Below are positions 11,182 through 22,957 of a stretch of DNA of 64,000 nucleotides, in pieces. The stretch spans positions 59,373,952 to 59,437,951 of the forward strand of contig CM075941.1 in assembly GCA_038030265.1 (NCBI GenBank), in the 5' to 3' direction. Position 1 is the stretch's first letter, and the number at the start of each line of letters is the position of its first letter. The position numbers and the translations under genes were made by a program. The notes beneath the pieces were generated by a model that was not told the DNA's origin, made no database searches, and saw nothing but the letters and a program-made list of their open reading frames with translations. This DNA is from Corythucha ciliata (lineage: Eukaryota; Arthropoda; Insecta; Hemiptera; Tingidae).

Positions 11182-12940
11182 TCACGGACGATAATTTGGT
11201 TTTTTGACTGTCAGGCCGTATCTTGTTCTGTAGGAAGATTCGTTTGCGACAGGAGCTGTGGTGGAAGGACTAATACCCACTGAATTTGTGACCGCAGATG
11301 AGTTTTCTTCACGTCTTGAAGTATCCTGGTCAGATTCGAAGAAATTACCTGCCGGAGTGAAGAACTTTCTGTTTCTTCTAAATCTTCTCAATTCAGACTC
11401 GACGATATAGTCTCGATTGGTAGGCCCCGATCCATTTTCCACGATTGTTCCGTATCGTCTGAGATCTTTAATCCAGACTCTTTCTCATTTATTCAAAGGG
11501 CAAAAAGGACGAGCGTTGTGTCGTCTATCAAAGTAGAACTTTTGATCTTGAGCTGCCCTAGATACTTTCTTACGATATGAACTCAAATCCGGCCAACATG
11601 GACGTAGCTTCGTAAGAGAGATTGGCAGACTGGAACGAATCTTTCTTCCAAACAATAGTTCTGCCGGACTGTGACCGGATTCCAAAGGAATACTCCTGTA
11701 AACAAGCAGACCCTCATACGGGTCTCGATTTTTTTGTAATATACCCTTCGCTATCCGAACTGCTCTCTCTCCGCCTGACCATTCGATTGCCGATAATTCG
11801 GACTTGAAGTAACGAGACGAAAATTGAAATGTTTTGAAAATTCCTTGAATTCCTTACTGATAAATTGAGGACCGTTATCAGTTCTTAGAGTCAAGGGAAC
11901 TCCATGTCACGAAAATATGCCCTTTAAAACAACAATGATTTGGTAGGAATCAGTGGCTCTTAGTTCTACCAGTTCAATGTACTTGGAAAAATAATCCTGG
12001 ACGACGAGATAATTTTTACCACAAAAGAAAAATAGGTCGGCTGCTAACACCTGCCATGGACCGTTTGGAGCTTCTGATGGAATGAGCGGTTCACTTTTAT
12101 CCGACATATTCTCAAGGCAAGGGGAGCAAGTACTTATTAAACGCTTGATGTCTAATGTGAAGCCAGGCCACCACACGCAATCTCGTGCTCTTGAAATACA
12201 CTTTGAAACGCCAAAATGACCTTGGTGGATGACATCTAAAATTTCTTTCCTCATTTCCTGGGGAACAAAATACCTCTGACCATAAACTATTAAATCATCG
12301 AATACGGCTAAATTTCCTCTCTCCTTGTAAAATCCAGAATTTTTAAATTTTTCCCAGTTACCGGACAAAATTGCTTCCTTCGAATTTATTGAAACTTTAT
12401 CAACAGCCTGAGCTTGTTTAAACTGTTCTACTCTCCTATCGCTCACCGGAATCGAAGACACGACTGATGAAACAAACATTTCCAATAAATCAAGGACATC
12501 ACCGTATTCCTCCTCGACGTTGACTGGAATGCGAGACAGAGTGTCTGGTAAAGTGAAATTTTTACCATTAACGTGACTAATTTCGAAGTCAAAGCAAAGA
12601 AGTCTCATTCTGAAACGTTGAAAACGTGCGGATAAATCAGCGATAGGTTTTTTAGCCAATATTTCAACCAAAGGCTTGTGATCGGTGAGAAGAAGAAAGG
12701 GCTTGCCAATTAGGTAAGTCTCGAAACGCTTGCAAGCCCAAGGAAGAGCTAACGTTTCTTTCTCAATCTGCGCCCATCTTCTCTCAACGTCACTCAGACA
12801 TCTTGAGGCGTACTGAACTGGAAACCAATTACCATCAATTTTCTGTTCTAGAGTTGCGCCGAGACCAAAGGTGGACGCATCAGCACAAACTCTGGTTGTA
12901 AGGGGTTTCTCTGGTTTGAGCAGCAAACTTTTGACCAACC
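11182..12940 (-). pseudogene. Gypsy-1 pol, RNase H and integrase part
   Basis: On the minus strand this begins with the RNase H-like domain ('RVCADASTFGLGATLEQ', 'WAQIEKETLALPWACKRF', 'LLTDHKPL'). It continues with the integrase zinc finger ('HQGHFGVSKC', then 'CSPC') and the catalytic core ('VLAADLFFF', then 'RTDNGPQF' after the break). The C-terminal tail includes 'SPAELLFGRKIRS'. The frame is interrupted by a TGA at about 11,904 and another stop near 11,485. It ends at 11,182, next to the polypurine tract, so no env gene follows. Confidence 0.9.
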
Positions 12941-12996
12941 CGAATAGGATTTCTCCTATTCAGTAAATAGAGAACGAAGGACCACCCGAAACAGTC

Positions 12997-13391
12997 GGGA
13001 AAACACAGTATGGCACGTTAAGTAGTTAAATATAGAAAATTGGGAAGTCACAATACCTTTACTATCCAAAATGAGCAGGCCAAACCAGAGATGTTGCCGA
13101 ACAGCGCACAGTCCCCTCAGAATTGCTTATAACCGATCGGTTTTCTCAACTCACGGCGGCACAGAACAGCTGCTAACGCACAGATTATCCAGTTCTAACT
13201 TTTCTATTTAACGGAAAAATCAGTTTTCCTTGTCGAGACCGTTTTTAGTACTTTTCTCGCCTCGTAGTTCGTTAGTGAGTGCGCACACGCGTAAGAATGT
13301 TCCCCTCCCATGGGTAGGACGAGGGACAGAATAAACTAAATCCACCGCCAGCCGAGAGAGAGAGTCAGTCTTCGCTCTTCAGTATTTAACA
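12997..13391 (-). repeat. BEL 3' LTR
   Basis: Direct repeat of 19,434-19,838 with a few substitutions and one ~10-bp indel (the 5' copy has an extra 'gcgtctctcga' type segment near 19,697). The polypurine tract abuts it on the gene side. Confidence 0.92.
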
Positions 13392-13747
13392 TTCCCCCCC
13401 CCCCTTAGAACGATAAGCGTTCTACACAGTTTTCGCTCGAGATGAATTAGGGCAGTAACAGTGAGAAGCAGCTCCATAGAGAGGATAAGAGAGGAGGAAA
13501 ACAGAAAGGAACAAAGCAGTTAAGCGCTGGCCAAAATTCTAATCGTCAGCTAAACGTCAACGAAGAAATGTCGCAGACAGATTTGGTGGACACTAAAATG
13601 AGAAACCACTCATTAAAATGAGTAAATACTAAATACTACAAATGATTAAATACAGTAAAATCAGTAAACACTCGCTATGCTCCAGTAAAGCAACGTAATA
13701 ATAATGTATACAGTATGTACAAGTCAGAGAAATCAGATGCAGTCTGA

Positions 13748-15007
13748 TCAATCGAAATCAGGTGGGAAGGGACATATCTTCACCATGGGTCTGACGTACG
13801 TCCCCTTGGGAGTACGAACCGTCTCCACGCGAATCAGACCGTCAGGACCCGAGTGGACAGCAGAAACACGGGCCACAGCCCAATGCTGGGGAGGGCGGTG
13901 CTCGTCCTTAAGAAGGACCAAATCATCAACAGCCGGATGCTCTTGCGACCATTTGTTCCGCCTCTGCAACGAACACAAGTACTCAGCGGACCACCTATTC
14001 CAGAAATGTCGGCGTTGCCGATCAACTATTAGCCATCTGTCGCGGGCATTCTTTGGACCTAGTGAGGGGTCCTTCTCAGGAATGGCCAGTAAGGGACCAC
14101 CAATTAGAAAGTGTCCCGGAGTCAAAATGTCATACACAGTCGGATCAGCCGAAAAAGGAGCCAGCGGGTGGGAGTTAAGAACCGCCTCGATAGATGACAG
14201 CAGAGTAGCCCACTCCTCAAATGTCAGAGTTGTGGCATCCAAAGTTCGGTGCAAGTGAACTTTCATAGATTTCACTGCGCTCTCGAACATACCTCCCATA
14301 TGCGGAGCAGCCGGGGGATTAAACCTGCATGAAATACCGTTTTCAGCGGAGAAATCAGAAACTAAAGCAGTGTTACCAACCTCACGTAACCAAGACACAC
14401 CCCGATCAAGCCGCTTTGAAGCAGCCTGAAAGTTGGTGCCACAATCTGAATAATCCGCAGATGGAAGTCCCCTTCGCGCACAAAAACGCTGAAAAGCAGC
14501 AAGAAAGGCGGCTTCAGACAAGGAGGTGACAGCCTCAAGGTGAACAGCACGACTCGAAAAGCACACAAAAACAGCGACATAGCACTTCAAAACCTTTGAA
14601 GCACGCAGACTAGACGTTTTATAAGAGAACGGCCCAGCATAATCAACTCCAGTGTGAGTAAATGGGCGTGACTCATTCACCCGAGCAGCGGGAAGGTCAG
14701 CCATGAGTAGAGGAACCGGCTTCGCTTTGAACTTATAACAGCGAAGACAACCAAAAATACGTTGTCGCAACACACTACGTGCAGACAGAACCCAGAATTC
14801 ACGGTATAACAGTGCCAGAACAACAGTGGGACCACAATGGAGAGCAGCTCGGTATAAGAGCAGCAGTATAAGAGGATGTTTAGCCTCCTCTGAAAGGTCA
14901 GCATTTTTTAGTCTACCACCCACTCGCAACAGTCCATCAGCATCCATAAAAGGACTTAATTGTTGCAACTTAGGAGAGCAAATTCTATTGCTACGACATG
15001 CCTTCAA
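13748..15007 (-). pseudogene. BEL integrase and C-terminal domain
   Basis: About 419 codons open on the minus strand. The N-terminal zinc-finger region ('HPLILLLLYRAALHCGPTVV', then 'CLRCYKFKAKP') is typical of Pao-type integrases. The core starts 'FTHTGVDYAGPF'. The second catalytic motif reads DYSDCGTNF where the family usually has SDNGTNF, so a conserved Asn is lost. The C-terminal DUF5641-like domain ends with 'WAVARVSAVHSGPDGLIRVE' and 'TPKGTYVRPMVKICP'. This is the longest intact part of the element. Confidence 0.93.
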
Positions 15008-15043
15008 ATCGTCAATGAAATGAGTAGCCTGAACCTCTCTGAC

Positions 15044-16135
15044 TCAGCGAGTTTTCAGCTCAGAGATTTCCAAATGCCTCAGTGGCTCAGCGTGCAACGA
15101 GCGACGTGCCAGCGGGTTCCGGAAATTATAAATTGCCCGTAACACCGTGGCTCCCACTCTCACAGCCTTCAGATAGGACGAGAACTTAGTCAAAACAGTA
15201 CCCAGAAAATCAGATGGTGCCAGAGACACCGTGTGAACAGCACACGCTACCTGCAACTCCCGAATCTCCGGAAGATCCACCACTGGAGGACAGACAGCAC
15301 CAAGCCATTAGTCTTGTGGTGAAGACAACCACGCAGGACCTTCGAACCACACGCAATTGTTCAGAAGGTCCAACGGGGCGCAGCCTCGGGACGCAACATC
15401 AGTAGGATTAAGGGCAGTGTTCACGTAACACCACCTATCCGGAAGAATCCGTTCGACAACCGCAACCACCCTATTGGCAACAAATTGCTTCAATTTGTGA
15501 GGTGGTGTCCGCAACCAAGCCAACACAACATTAGAATCGGACCAGCCAAATATTTCAGTCTCCGAAAAAGATAACTTCCAGTTAGCTTTCACATATGCGG
15601 CTAAATTAGCAACCAGGACCGCACCCTCTAGCTCCAGCCGGTTGATAGTATTCGGCTTCAGGGGACCAACCCGAGTTTTAGACGCTATTAACCTCACAGA
15701 GATGCGTCCCTCCGACGACACAGTTCGTAGATATGCCACATCGGCGTAGGCAACCTGACTTGCATCACAGAAGAAATGTAATTGTCTCTCAACGCACTTG
15801 GCGGACAGCACACAACGAGGAATTCTCAGTTGAGACAGTGAAGGCAACTCTTCAGCAAACACAGCCCACTTGTCAAGAATCGCTTGAGGTGGGGTTTCAT
15901 CCCAACCAATAACTAAAAACCACAGCTCTTGCATTAGTACCTTGAATCTAATGGTGACAGGGGACAGCCAGCCAACCGGATCATAAATGCGAGATATTTC
16001 GGACAACAACTCCCGCTTAGTACAAGCAGTCCGCGAAAACGACACACGATAACTAAACAGATCAGTACGAGGATCCCATTGAATCCCCAGAACTTTCACC
16101 GCACCATCAGTCTCAAACCCCAACGCAGAACCCAA
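15044..16135 (-). pseudogene. BEL RNase H region
   Basis: Minus-strand frames 15,308-16,135 and 15,044-15,283 carry the segment after RT. It includes 'KVLGIQWDPRTDLFSYRV', 'ISRIYDPVGWLSPVTIRFK' and 'HFFCDASQVAYADVAYLR', the Pao RNase H (Peptidase_A17-associated) pattern, ending with 'NPTDVASRGCAPLDL'. Stops or frameshifts near 16,135-16,181, 15,308-15,283 and 15,044 separate it from RT and integrase. Confidence 0.9.
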
Positions 16136-16180
16136 ATGGTCAGCAGGAAGGTCTACCAGTAACTCAGGGTAGTTCGACGT

Positions 16181-17560
16181 TCATTTCCTGAGTTCAAAAC
16201 CTCCCTTATCTAGCAATTCAATCAAATCGTCCTTCAGACGACAAGCCTCAGCAAACGTGGAACAGCCAGCTAGAATGTCGTTGACGTAAGAGGACGTCAG
16301 TAACACCTGATCAGCAAATGGGAATTCAGCACGATGGTCAGCAGCGAGCTGATGCAGAGTTCGAATGGCCAAGAATGGCGAAGGTGTCACCCCAAAAGTC
16401 ACCCGAGTCAGTTCATAGTCCTTAATCGGTTCCTCAGGCGATGAGCGCCACAGAATACGTTGAAACCGGTGGTGTTCGGGATGCACAAAAATCATCCTGT
16501 ACATCTGCTTAATATCTGCAGTAAAAACAATTGGAGACAGTCGAAAATTTAACAGCACAGCCAAAATCTCTTGCTGAAGTGGTTTTCTTACATAAAGGAG
16601 GTCATTCAGTGACACACCGGATGTCGACTTAGCCGACGAATCGAACACCACTCGCACTTTAGACTCAGCTCCCTCCCCTTTAACTACAGCATGATGGGGA
16701 ATGTAATAATGTGGGTCAGCCATTTCAGTTACCGGTTTCAAATGCCTCGAATTCAAATATTCATTCAGACAGTCTATGTATTTAACTTTTAAGACAGGAT
16801 CTCGGGCAAAACGCCTCTCAAGGCCCAACAGGCGTCTTTCAGCAAGGGCGCAAGACTGTCCCAGTGTAGCGGGATTACCCTTAAAAGGTAAAGCCACAGA
16901 ATATTGGCCAGACGACAGACGAGTAACAGATTTCACAAATAGCTCCTCACAAGCAAGCTCATCTGGTGATTCAACAGGACTAGCCGTAACATTTTCCAGT
17001 TCCCAGAAGCGTTGCAAAAGAGGACTAACCTCAGGCTCAGCCGTAACGGTTGCAAAAAGAGCACACGCAGGACGCGCTTCCCCCCCTCGCAAATTCCCAC
17101 CCATGAGCACCCATCCAAACAGCGTTTCAGACGCCATTGGAAGGCCGGGTGCAGGTGCAGGTCTCACTGCCCCAGTCAGTATACGACTAACCTCATTAAT
17201 GCCTAGAATAACATCAACAGGTCGAGAGTCAAAAATTTGAGGGTCAGCCAACCACAAGTCAGTAAAATAGGAAGCAAGTTCAGTGGCAACGGGGGTGGTA
17301 GGGAGATTTCCAGTCAGACGCTTCTGAGGAATGACTTCAGCCTCAATCAGCAAACGGGGCTCTGTATAACCATGAGGACTCATCCAACATGAGACCCTCC
17401 CCTTACAGACAGCTAATGGGGTGCCCGCAAGACCAGTAAACGAGACAGAAGAATGGTTCCTTTTTAGTTTCAGTTTCGAGAGACAGTCTTTGGATATTAG
17501 CGACAACTCTGATCCAGTGTCCAGCAACGCTCTGACGGGATGAGCCGACCCTCAGAGTCA
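16181..17560 (-). pseudogene. BEL aspartic protease and reverse transcriptase
   Basis: The protease motif LDTGSELSLI lies at the start (near 17,525). RT follows about 220 residues later: 'YIPHHAVVKGEGAESKVRVV', 'FTADIKQMYRMIFVHPEHHR' and 'VTFGVTPSPFLAIRTL'. The catalytic box is YVNDIL instead of YVDDIL (near 16,280), a change expected to abolish polymerase activity. The upstream junction to gag is broken near 17,527-17,558. Confidence 0.92.
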
Positions 17561-18603
17561 TGAATCAGAACTTGTGCCGTGGCCAACAGTGCCACAGGGA
17601 CATAAGCAGAGGAAGACCCAACATGAGGTGACGCAGCAAGTGTCGTCCGAGTTTGGGGCTGAGAGGCCACCCCGGATTCGGCAGAAGTTGCCTCCCCAGC
17701 TGCACCTGATGCGAGCCCAGGCCCAGGAACGGGAATGCGAGCAGAAATATTGCCAGGTCCAGCCGGCGAGGAGACAAGAGACCACAGAATTCACGACAGG
17801 CACCGAGAAATGAGCATTCGAAGTGGGACCAGCACCATTATCACGAGTATCAGACGGCCGTGTGAACCGGGACTGATTCGACACACTACGTTCCTGATGA
17901 AGCAAGGTGTGATGAGTAGCCTTGCATGTAACACAGAGGATACCAGAGGGACAAGCATTAAATGTATGTTTACCTAAACAGCGAAAGCATAAATGTGCCG
18001 CCCGGGCAGCGGAAAGTCGGTCACACACACGCATATTCAGAAATTGTCTACAATCAGACAGCAAATGACTTCCCTTTTCACAGATAATGCAGGTGGAAGC
18101 ATCGCTGGATGACGTTGACGCTGATTGGGTGTATGCAGCAGCTCTCTGGACAGAATAACGCTTCGACTTAACACTAACAACGCTATTTGAGTGCTTACCA
18201 GGTGGGACAGCCACAGAGACTCTCGACAGCGATTCACTGGCCTCGAGCACATTGCATTGTGCAGTCACAAATGCGAGAAAGCCCTCATATGTGACCTGGT
18301 CAGGGTTCGGGAATTCCCTAGCAAACAGCCTAATACTCAGGTAACTTTCGCACTAAAGAATAACACAGTAAATATTTCACGGTCAGCGGGAACTTTAAGG
18401 TTTCCAACAGCCTAATACTCTCCGTTGTACGCGCTAAAAACCCCCTCAAATCACTAACACGCTCAGCAGGGGCAGCTTGCTGGAACAAATGTCAAAAACG
18501 TGTCAGCAAGGAGTCTTGGTTTATGATACGTTTGCTCGAGAAGCTCCAAAGCAACTTTAAGATTACCAGCTGAATCAGCAAGACTTTTAATCAGTTGTAG
18601 TGG

Positions 18604-18791
18604 TAGAGAACCTATAATCAGACAGGTAAAATCACAGACGCCATGTTCGCTCTTATCAATGATCAGTCTTGTAAAATCCACCTTTTGTTGATGTTTTGTG
18701 GATGTCAACAAACCACCCCCAACCATTCTTATTAAACTGATAAGAACGAACATGGCGCCGTATGCGTCTACTCGTCTTTGAAGGTTCCTTA
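18604..18791. mobile_element. 188-bp MITE in BEL gag, 7-bp TSD
   Basis: Same family, orientation and length as 6,303-6,490. It is bounded by TAGAGAACCT and AGGTTCCTTA and flanked by a perfect 7-bp duplication, gtagtgg (18597-18603 and 18792-18798). Confidence 0.95.
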
Positions 18792-19130
18792 GTAGTGGCT
18801 CACCACTCAGTGATTGCTTCAAGTATCTAAGCTTGTGGGCCTCCGACAGTCCCGCGTGAGAGCACACACTTTCCTCGAAGGCGGTTTTAAAGGCGAGCCA
18901 GTCGCGCAAATTCCCGCTAAATTTCACTAAATCCAGTTTCAGTAAGAAAACCGAGTGCGAGGATACAGTAGACACAGATGACGGTAAACTCGGCCGATCA
19001 GCGATCGGGCTCAACCTCGGGGACAGAACAGTTACTGCGTACCAAATATTTTGTGCAGCGGAGTCCAGCTCCTCGAATTCAGATTCTATCACGCCCAAAG
19101 GAAACTCATGTCGAGTTACGTCAGAAAAAT

Positions 19131-19390
19131 CTGGGGGGTGATTCTGTAACTTGCAAAATTTACGTGTCGTAACTGGGAAGGAGGGGGAGAGGATGTACCC
19201 CGTTGCCTTGGTTTTTCCACACATTTGTTAAAAATTTGTTATTTTTTCTACGAGACCACACATTCTCGCGTGAAAATTCCGCAGTTTAATTCACTAGGTA
19301 TCGTAAAAACCATGACAACGAGGTACCTCCCCTCGCCCTTCTTCCATTTTATGACACGTAAATTTTGCAAGTTACAGAATCACCCCCCAG
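19131..19390. mobile_element. 260-bp TIR element in BEL gag
   Basis: The ends are inverted over about 40 bp: 'tggggggtgattctgtaact' at the left and its complement at the right. The interior carries 'acctcccctcgccc' and 'cattctcgcgtgaaaattcc'. A second member, split by Copia, spans 6,226-11,080. No clear TSD was found. Confidence 0.9.
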
Positions 19391-19433
19391 AGTGCAAATA
19401 TTTCATATCCGAATAATAATTCGCCGCTCGCCG

Positions 19434-19838
19434 GGGAAAACACAGTATGGCACGTTAAGTAGTTAAATATAGAAAATTGGGAAGTCACAGTACCTTTACT
19501 ATCCAAAATGAGCAGGCCAAACCAGAGATGTTGCCGAACAGCGCACAGTCCCTCAGAATGGCTTATAACCGATCGGTTTTCTCAACTCACGGCGGCACAG
19601 AACAGCTGCTAACGCACAGATTATCCAGTTCTTACTTTTCTATTTAACGGAAAAATCAGTTTTCCTTGTCGAGACCGTTTTTAGTACTTTTCTCGCGCGT
19701 CTCTCGACTCGTAGTTCGTTAGTGAGTGCGCACACGCGTAAGAATGTTCCCGTCCAATGGGTAGGACAAGGGACAGAATAAACTAAATCCACCGCCAGCC
19801 GAGAGAGAGAGTCAGTCTTCGCTCTTCAGTATTTAACA
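19434..19838 (-). repeat. BEL 5' LTR
   Basis: Upstream LTR of the minus-strand BEL element. It matches 12,997-13,391 nearly base for base and begins TGTTAAATACTG on the minus strand at 19,838. Confidence 0.92.
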
Positions 19839-20995
19839 CTGGTCTTCCTCTGACTGTCGTAAAAGATTAAACTACCAGACGACGAAATCAAGTTCTTTAT
19901 TTCATTGAAACATTGTTCATGAACAGGCGACCAAAACCAGTCGCATTTTACGCTAAGTAATTCACGCAACTTTCTAGACGACTCTGACAAGCGCGGAACG
20001 AATTTGGCTGAATAGTTGACCATACCGAGAAAGCATCGCAAAGTTTTGTGATTAGTTGGAGCCGGCATCTCTCGAATAGCCTTCACTTTATCCGGTCCAG
20101 GAAATATGTTCCCATTATCCAAAACATGACCAAGAAAAGATACTTTCGTGTTATTGAACTCACACTTCTCTCTATTCAGAGTCAACCCCCGATCTCTAAA
20201 TCTTCTCAAAACCGAATCCAAGCGCTCATCGTGCTCCTCTTGATTTCTACCATAAACCAAAAAATCGTCCATCTGATTTATAACACCGTTAAGGCCTTCG
20301 ATTATATCTGACATTCTTTTTTGATAAATGCTCCGGACTACTAGACAACCCGAACGGAAGACGTCTGTAAAAATATCTACCGAAGGGAGTAATGAAAGTG
20401 GTAAGAAGGGTGCAATCAGTGTCTAAGGGAACCTGCCAAAATTCACTGTTAGCATCGAGCTTGGAAAAGACCCGAGCATCCTTTAACTTGGCTAAAGTCT
20501 CGTCTACAGAAGGGAGAATAGTCCTTTCTTTTTTCACGAATTTGTTCAATTCAGTAAAGTCTGTGCACAGCCTTATTTGATTGTTTTTTTTTGGGACCAC
20601 TACGATTGGGGAACACAAATCGGTTGGTTGAGAAACAGGAGAGATGACGCCTTTCTCAACCATGCTATCGAGTTCTTCTTTTACTTTGTCCCTCAATGGA
20701 ATCGGAACCCTTCTTGGACAAGAAATTGAATAAGGGCAAGCATTTTCCACGAGTTTTATTTTGTACGATGCTCCAGATAGACTTCCCAAACCATTGAATA
20801 CTTCAGGAAACTTCGAAAACAACTTAATCGCGCGCGAATCGTCGTCAATTCGATTCGAAGTGACAAATCCATGGCTCCCAACTCGACGCCTCTCGAATAT
20901 TAAAACGTTCAGGAGGCGGTAAGGAGAAGCTTCCAGGCGCTGATTCCTCGTTGGTAGCCTTCTGAGCTTTTCCAATTGCATCGGCTAAGATTTGA
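19839..20995 (-). pseudogene. Gypsy-1 gag remnant fused to reverse transcriptase
   Basis: On the minus strand a short gag-like start ('AQKATNEESAPGSFSLPPPE', about 20,970-20,850) ends at a stop. It runs directly into the linker upstream of RT ('FSKFPEVFNGLGSL', then 'PRRVPIPLRDKVKEELD'). RT motifs follow: 'FSKLDANSEFWQVPLD' and, after a frameshift near 20,300, 'NQMDDFLVYG' with the DD pair, then 'FLGMVNYSAKFVP'. The rest of gag and the protease are missing, an internal deletion of perhaps 1-1.5 kb. RT is cut at 19,839 by the BEL LTR. Confidence 0.88.
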
Positions 20996-21020
20996 ACCAA
21001 ATTTTACCGAGCTGCCACCG

Positions 21021-21140
21021 TGTAAGAATAACGAGAGCTGTTCGAATAAACAGGAAAAGCAGATCTATATTTTTATAATAATAAATCAAAAGTAAGTCAC
21101 ATTATGATCACTCACATGCACCTATGGAGATCTCATTACA
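21021..21140 (-). repeat. Gypsy-1 5' LTR, 120 bp
   Basis: On the minus strand it starts TGTAATGAGATCTCC and ends ATTCTTACA, the standard TG...CA form. Its first ~70 bp match 11,101-11,169, apart from a small indel around 'aggtaaacacatgt'. It is short for a Gypsy LTR but correctly placed before the primer-binding site. Confidence 0.75.
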
Positions 21141-22957
21141 AACCCTTCGAAATTTGCTTTTTGTGGAATTGGCTTAGCGAAATCAGGTTTTTGGGTTAGT
21201 AAAACCCTCGGCATTAGTTTTTTTGATTGCCAATAATCCGGTCATTTTGTGGCTCTCGATATTTTGTTTTTCAAAGGAGAGTGGCCCGCGAAAATTTGTA
21301 TCTTCAAATTGAGCTGGTTGTCCCTCAAAGCCTACGTGGCTAATTTTCGTACTCCGAAAATCTCTTGACCAAATGAATCTGTTCATTTCTTAGAGTGAGA
21401 ATTATCACCAATAACTTTTACAAACAGTCCGTTTGTCGCAAAAGCGCGGGTCAGAAGAAATTAAGTTACGGGAGCATTATAATCGAGACAATAATTTTTC
21501 TGGTCCAATCCCCGAGTTTAATTAAGTTTCATACAACTTTTGGCTAATCAAATTTATTGCGGCTCGCACATTACACCCCCCTCCCACCCTGCCATCCCCT
21601 ACCACAATTCAACAACTGCCTCTTGTCGCAAAAACGAAATCACTCACATCTCTAGACCAACGGCTTCATTATAGTTTCCGGCAGTAATAACCAAGAGCCC
21701 CCCCCCCTCCCCCGAACACTCTAAATATGCCGAAGTCGGAGCTGCTTCAAGTCTACTTGAAAACCGTAAATTCTCAATTTAATTTTCCAGTAGAGAGACG
21801 GTCGAAGGGTTGAGGGGTGGGGGGAGTTATCAAACCCTTTCAAGTTGAAGTGCGGAGAGGCCCGGTTGAGAGAATAGAAGAGAGGGCTCGGGGTTCGAAA
21901 AGTGGGTTAGGCAGCGTAATTTCTGAGTCATAGCCCGAGCCCGGAAAATGGAGGGGTTAAGTTTTGATACATGCAAATTTAGTTAGATGGCAATGGTACA
22001 GAAAGGGAGGGGGGAGAGAGAAAAAAGATCTGTCCTTGTGAAAATGGTGAATGGTACCGTGGTGGGGGGGGGGGGATATAGTCCCTGAAGGAAGGAATAG
22101 TAGAGGGAGTTTTGAGCTTCGTGGAAAAAAAGGTGAAGAAGTTGTGTGAGGCGGGGGAGGCTTTTCAACTTTTCCTTTTCCCCTCGATTCTCTTTTAAGA
22201 TTATTTCAAACGGAGAACATTCAACTGAAAAGAAATAGAATAGAGGGGGAAGGACTGCCTGTTAACTTATTAACGTCTTCGACACCGAGAAACAAAAAAA
22301 AAGTTAGTCGAATTACGGAAAGTTTCAGAATAATTTCGTAATTTATTTTGAAGGATCGAGTTTCAAATGAAAACCACCATCTGGCTGAGACGTTGAATTC
22401 ATAACGTATTGGTCTGTCAAGTCGTGTTTTATAACGGCAATCGGGGAAAATGGATTTATGTGATTGGTGCGAAGCATTTGCCAGGGAGCATGGAATTAGA
22501 TATAACTGTATAGCAGCGTCCTCAAAATCAACGAATTTGCTCCGATACTAACTATTTAAACGCCTAAAACTGTGAAATATTCACCCTCAGATCAATATCG
22601 ACAGTTCCAGCCCCTCAATTTCATCATTTGACTATACCCAGCTGAAATTCTGCATAAATACGAAGAAAATGACTGATATCTGGGACGAATCAGAATCGTT
22701 TACATCGCTACTCTTTACTGTTAGTAGCGTAGTGGAAGTTACCGTTACTTATTACTTTTCCAAAATGCCATCAGTTGTATAGAGCAAAATTACGAAAACT
22801 TTAATCTGAGAGTTCCCTCGTTTGATTGTCTGGGTAAAATTATTGTTAAATGCATTTTTTAAATGAAATGTACTAAAAAGAAGGAAAATCTCGATATCCT
22901 ATATCATTCTAAGTTCGCTAGGTTAAATATAAATAAATTTTCCGAAAAACCTCTTAC
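21141..22957. other. No gene recognised
   Basis: T-rich sequence near 21,180-21,400 resembles the second degenerate motif seen at 24,480-25,250. The rest has C-runs (21,700), G-runs (22,062) and accidental frames only. Confidence 0.4.

Larger units (their letters stand above)
17558..19430 (-). pseudogene. BEL gag, broken by two TIR elements
   Basis: The N-terminal half has the DUF1759-type signature ('LDLVKFSGNLRDWLAFKTAF', 'HKLRYLKQSLSGEPLL'). The C-terminal half has paired zinc fingers ('CIICEKGSHLLSDC' near 18,100 and 'CFRCLGKHTF'). The gene is interrupted by a 188-bp MITE at 18,604-18,791 and a 260-bp TIR element at 19,131-19,390, plus a break at about 18,270-18,460. Only about 40 bp separate the outer TIR element from the 5' LTR, so the N-terminus is very short or lost. 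Confidence 0.88.
12997..19838 (-). mobile_element. BEL/Pao LTR retrotransposon inserted in Gypsy-1
   Basis: The minus-strand 5' LTR is 19,434-19,838 and the 3' LTR is 12,997-13,391. They are nearly identical over about 395-405 bp and start TGTTAAATACTG on the minus strand. A G-rich polypurine tract adjoins the 3' LTR (plus-strand C-run at 13,394-13,406). Gag, aspartic protease, RT/RNase H and integrase follow in BEL order. It interrupts Gypsy-1 pol. I did not find a clean 5-bp target duplication. LTR similarity suggests a fairly recent insertion, yet coding breaks and lost catalytic residues make it inactive. Confidence 0.95.
11101..21140 (-). mobile_element. Ty3/Gypsy retrotransposon (Gypsy-1), split by BEL
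   Basis: A minus-strand Gypsy element. The 5' LTR is 21,021-21,140 (120 bp, TGTAATGAGA...CTTACA on the minus strand), followed by a candidate primer-binding site 'tggcagctcgg'. The 3' side keeps 69 bp of LTR at 11,101-11,169, preceded by a polypurine tract (minus strand AGAAAAAGGAAGA). Pol is split into 19,839-20,980 (RT) and 11,182-12,940 (RNase H and integrase) by a BEL/Pao element. Most of gag and all of the protease are deleted. Sequence style resembles the K02A2.6-like pol common in arthropods. Confidence 0.9.

Noticed and set aside
16776..17240. 154-codon plus-strand frame opposite BEL protease/RT
   Set aside because: It is the antisense shadow of the BEL pol frame on the minus strand.
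18463..19224. Reading the 253-codon frame as an intact BEL gag
   Set aside because: Its first residues and an internal stretch come from two inserted TIR elements, so the true gag is shorter and interrupted.
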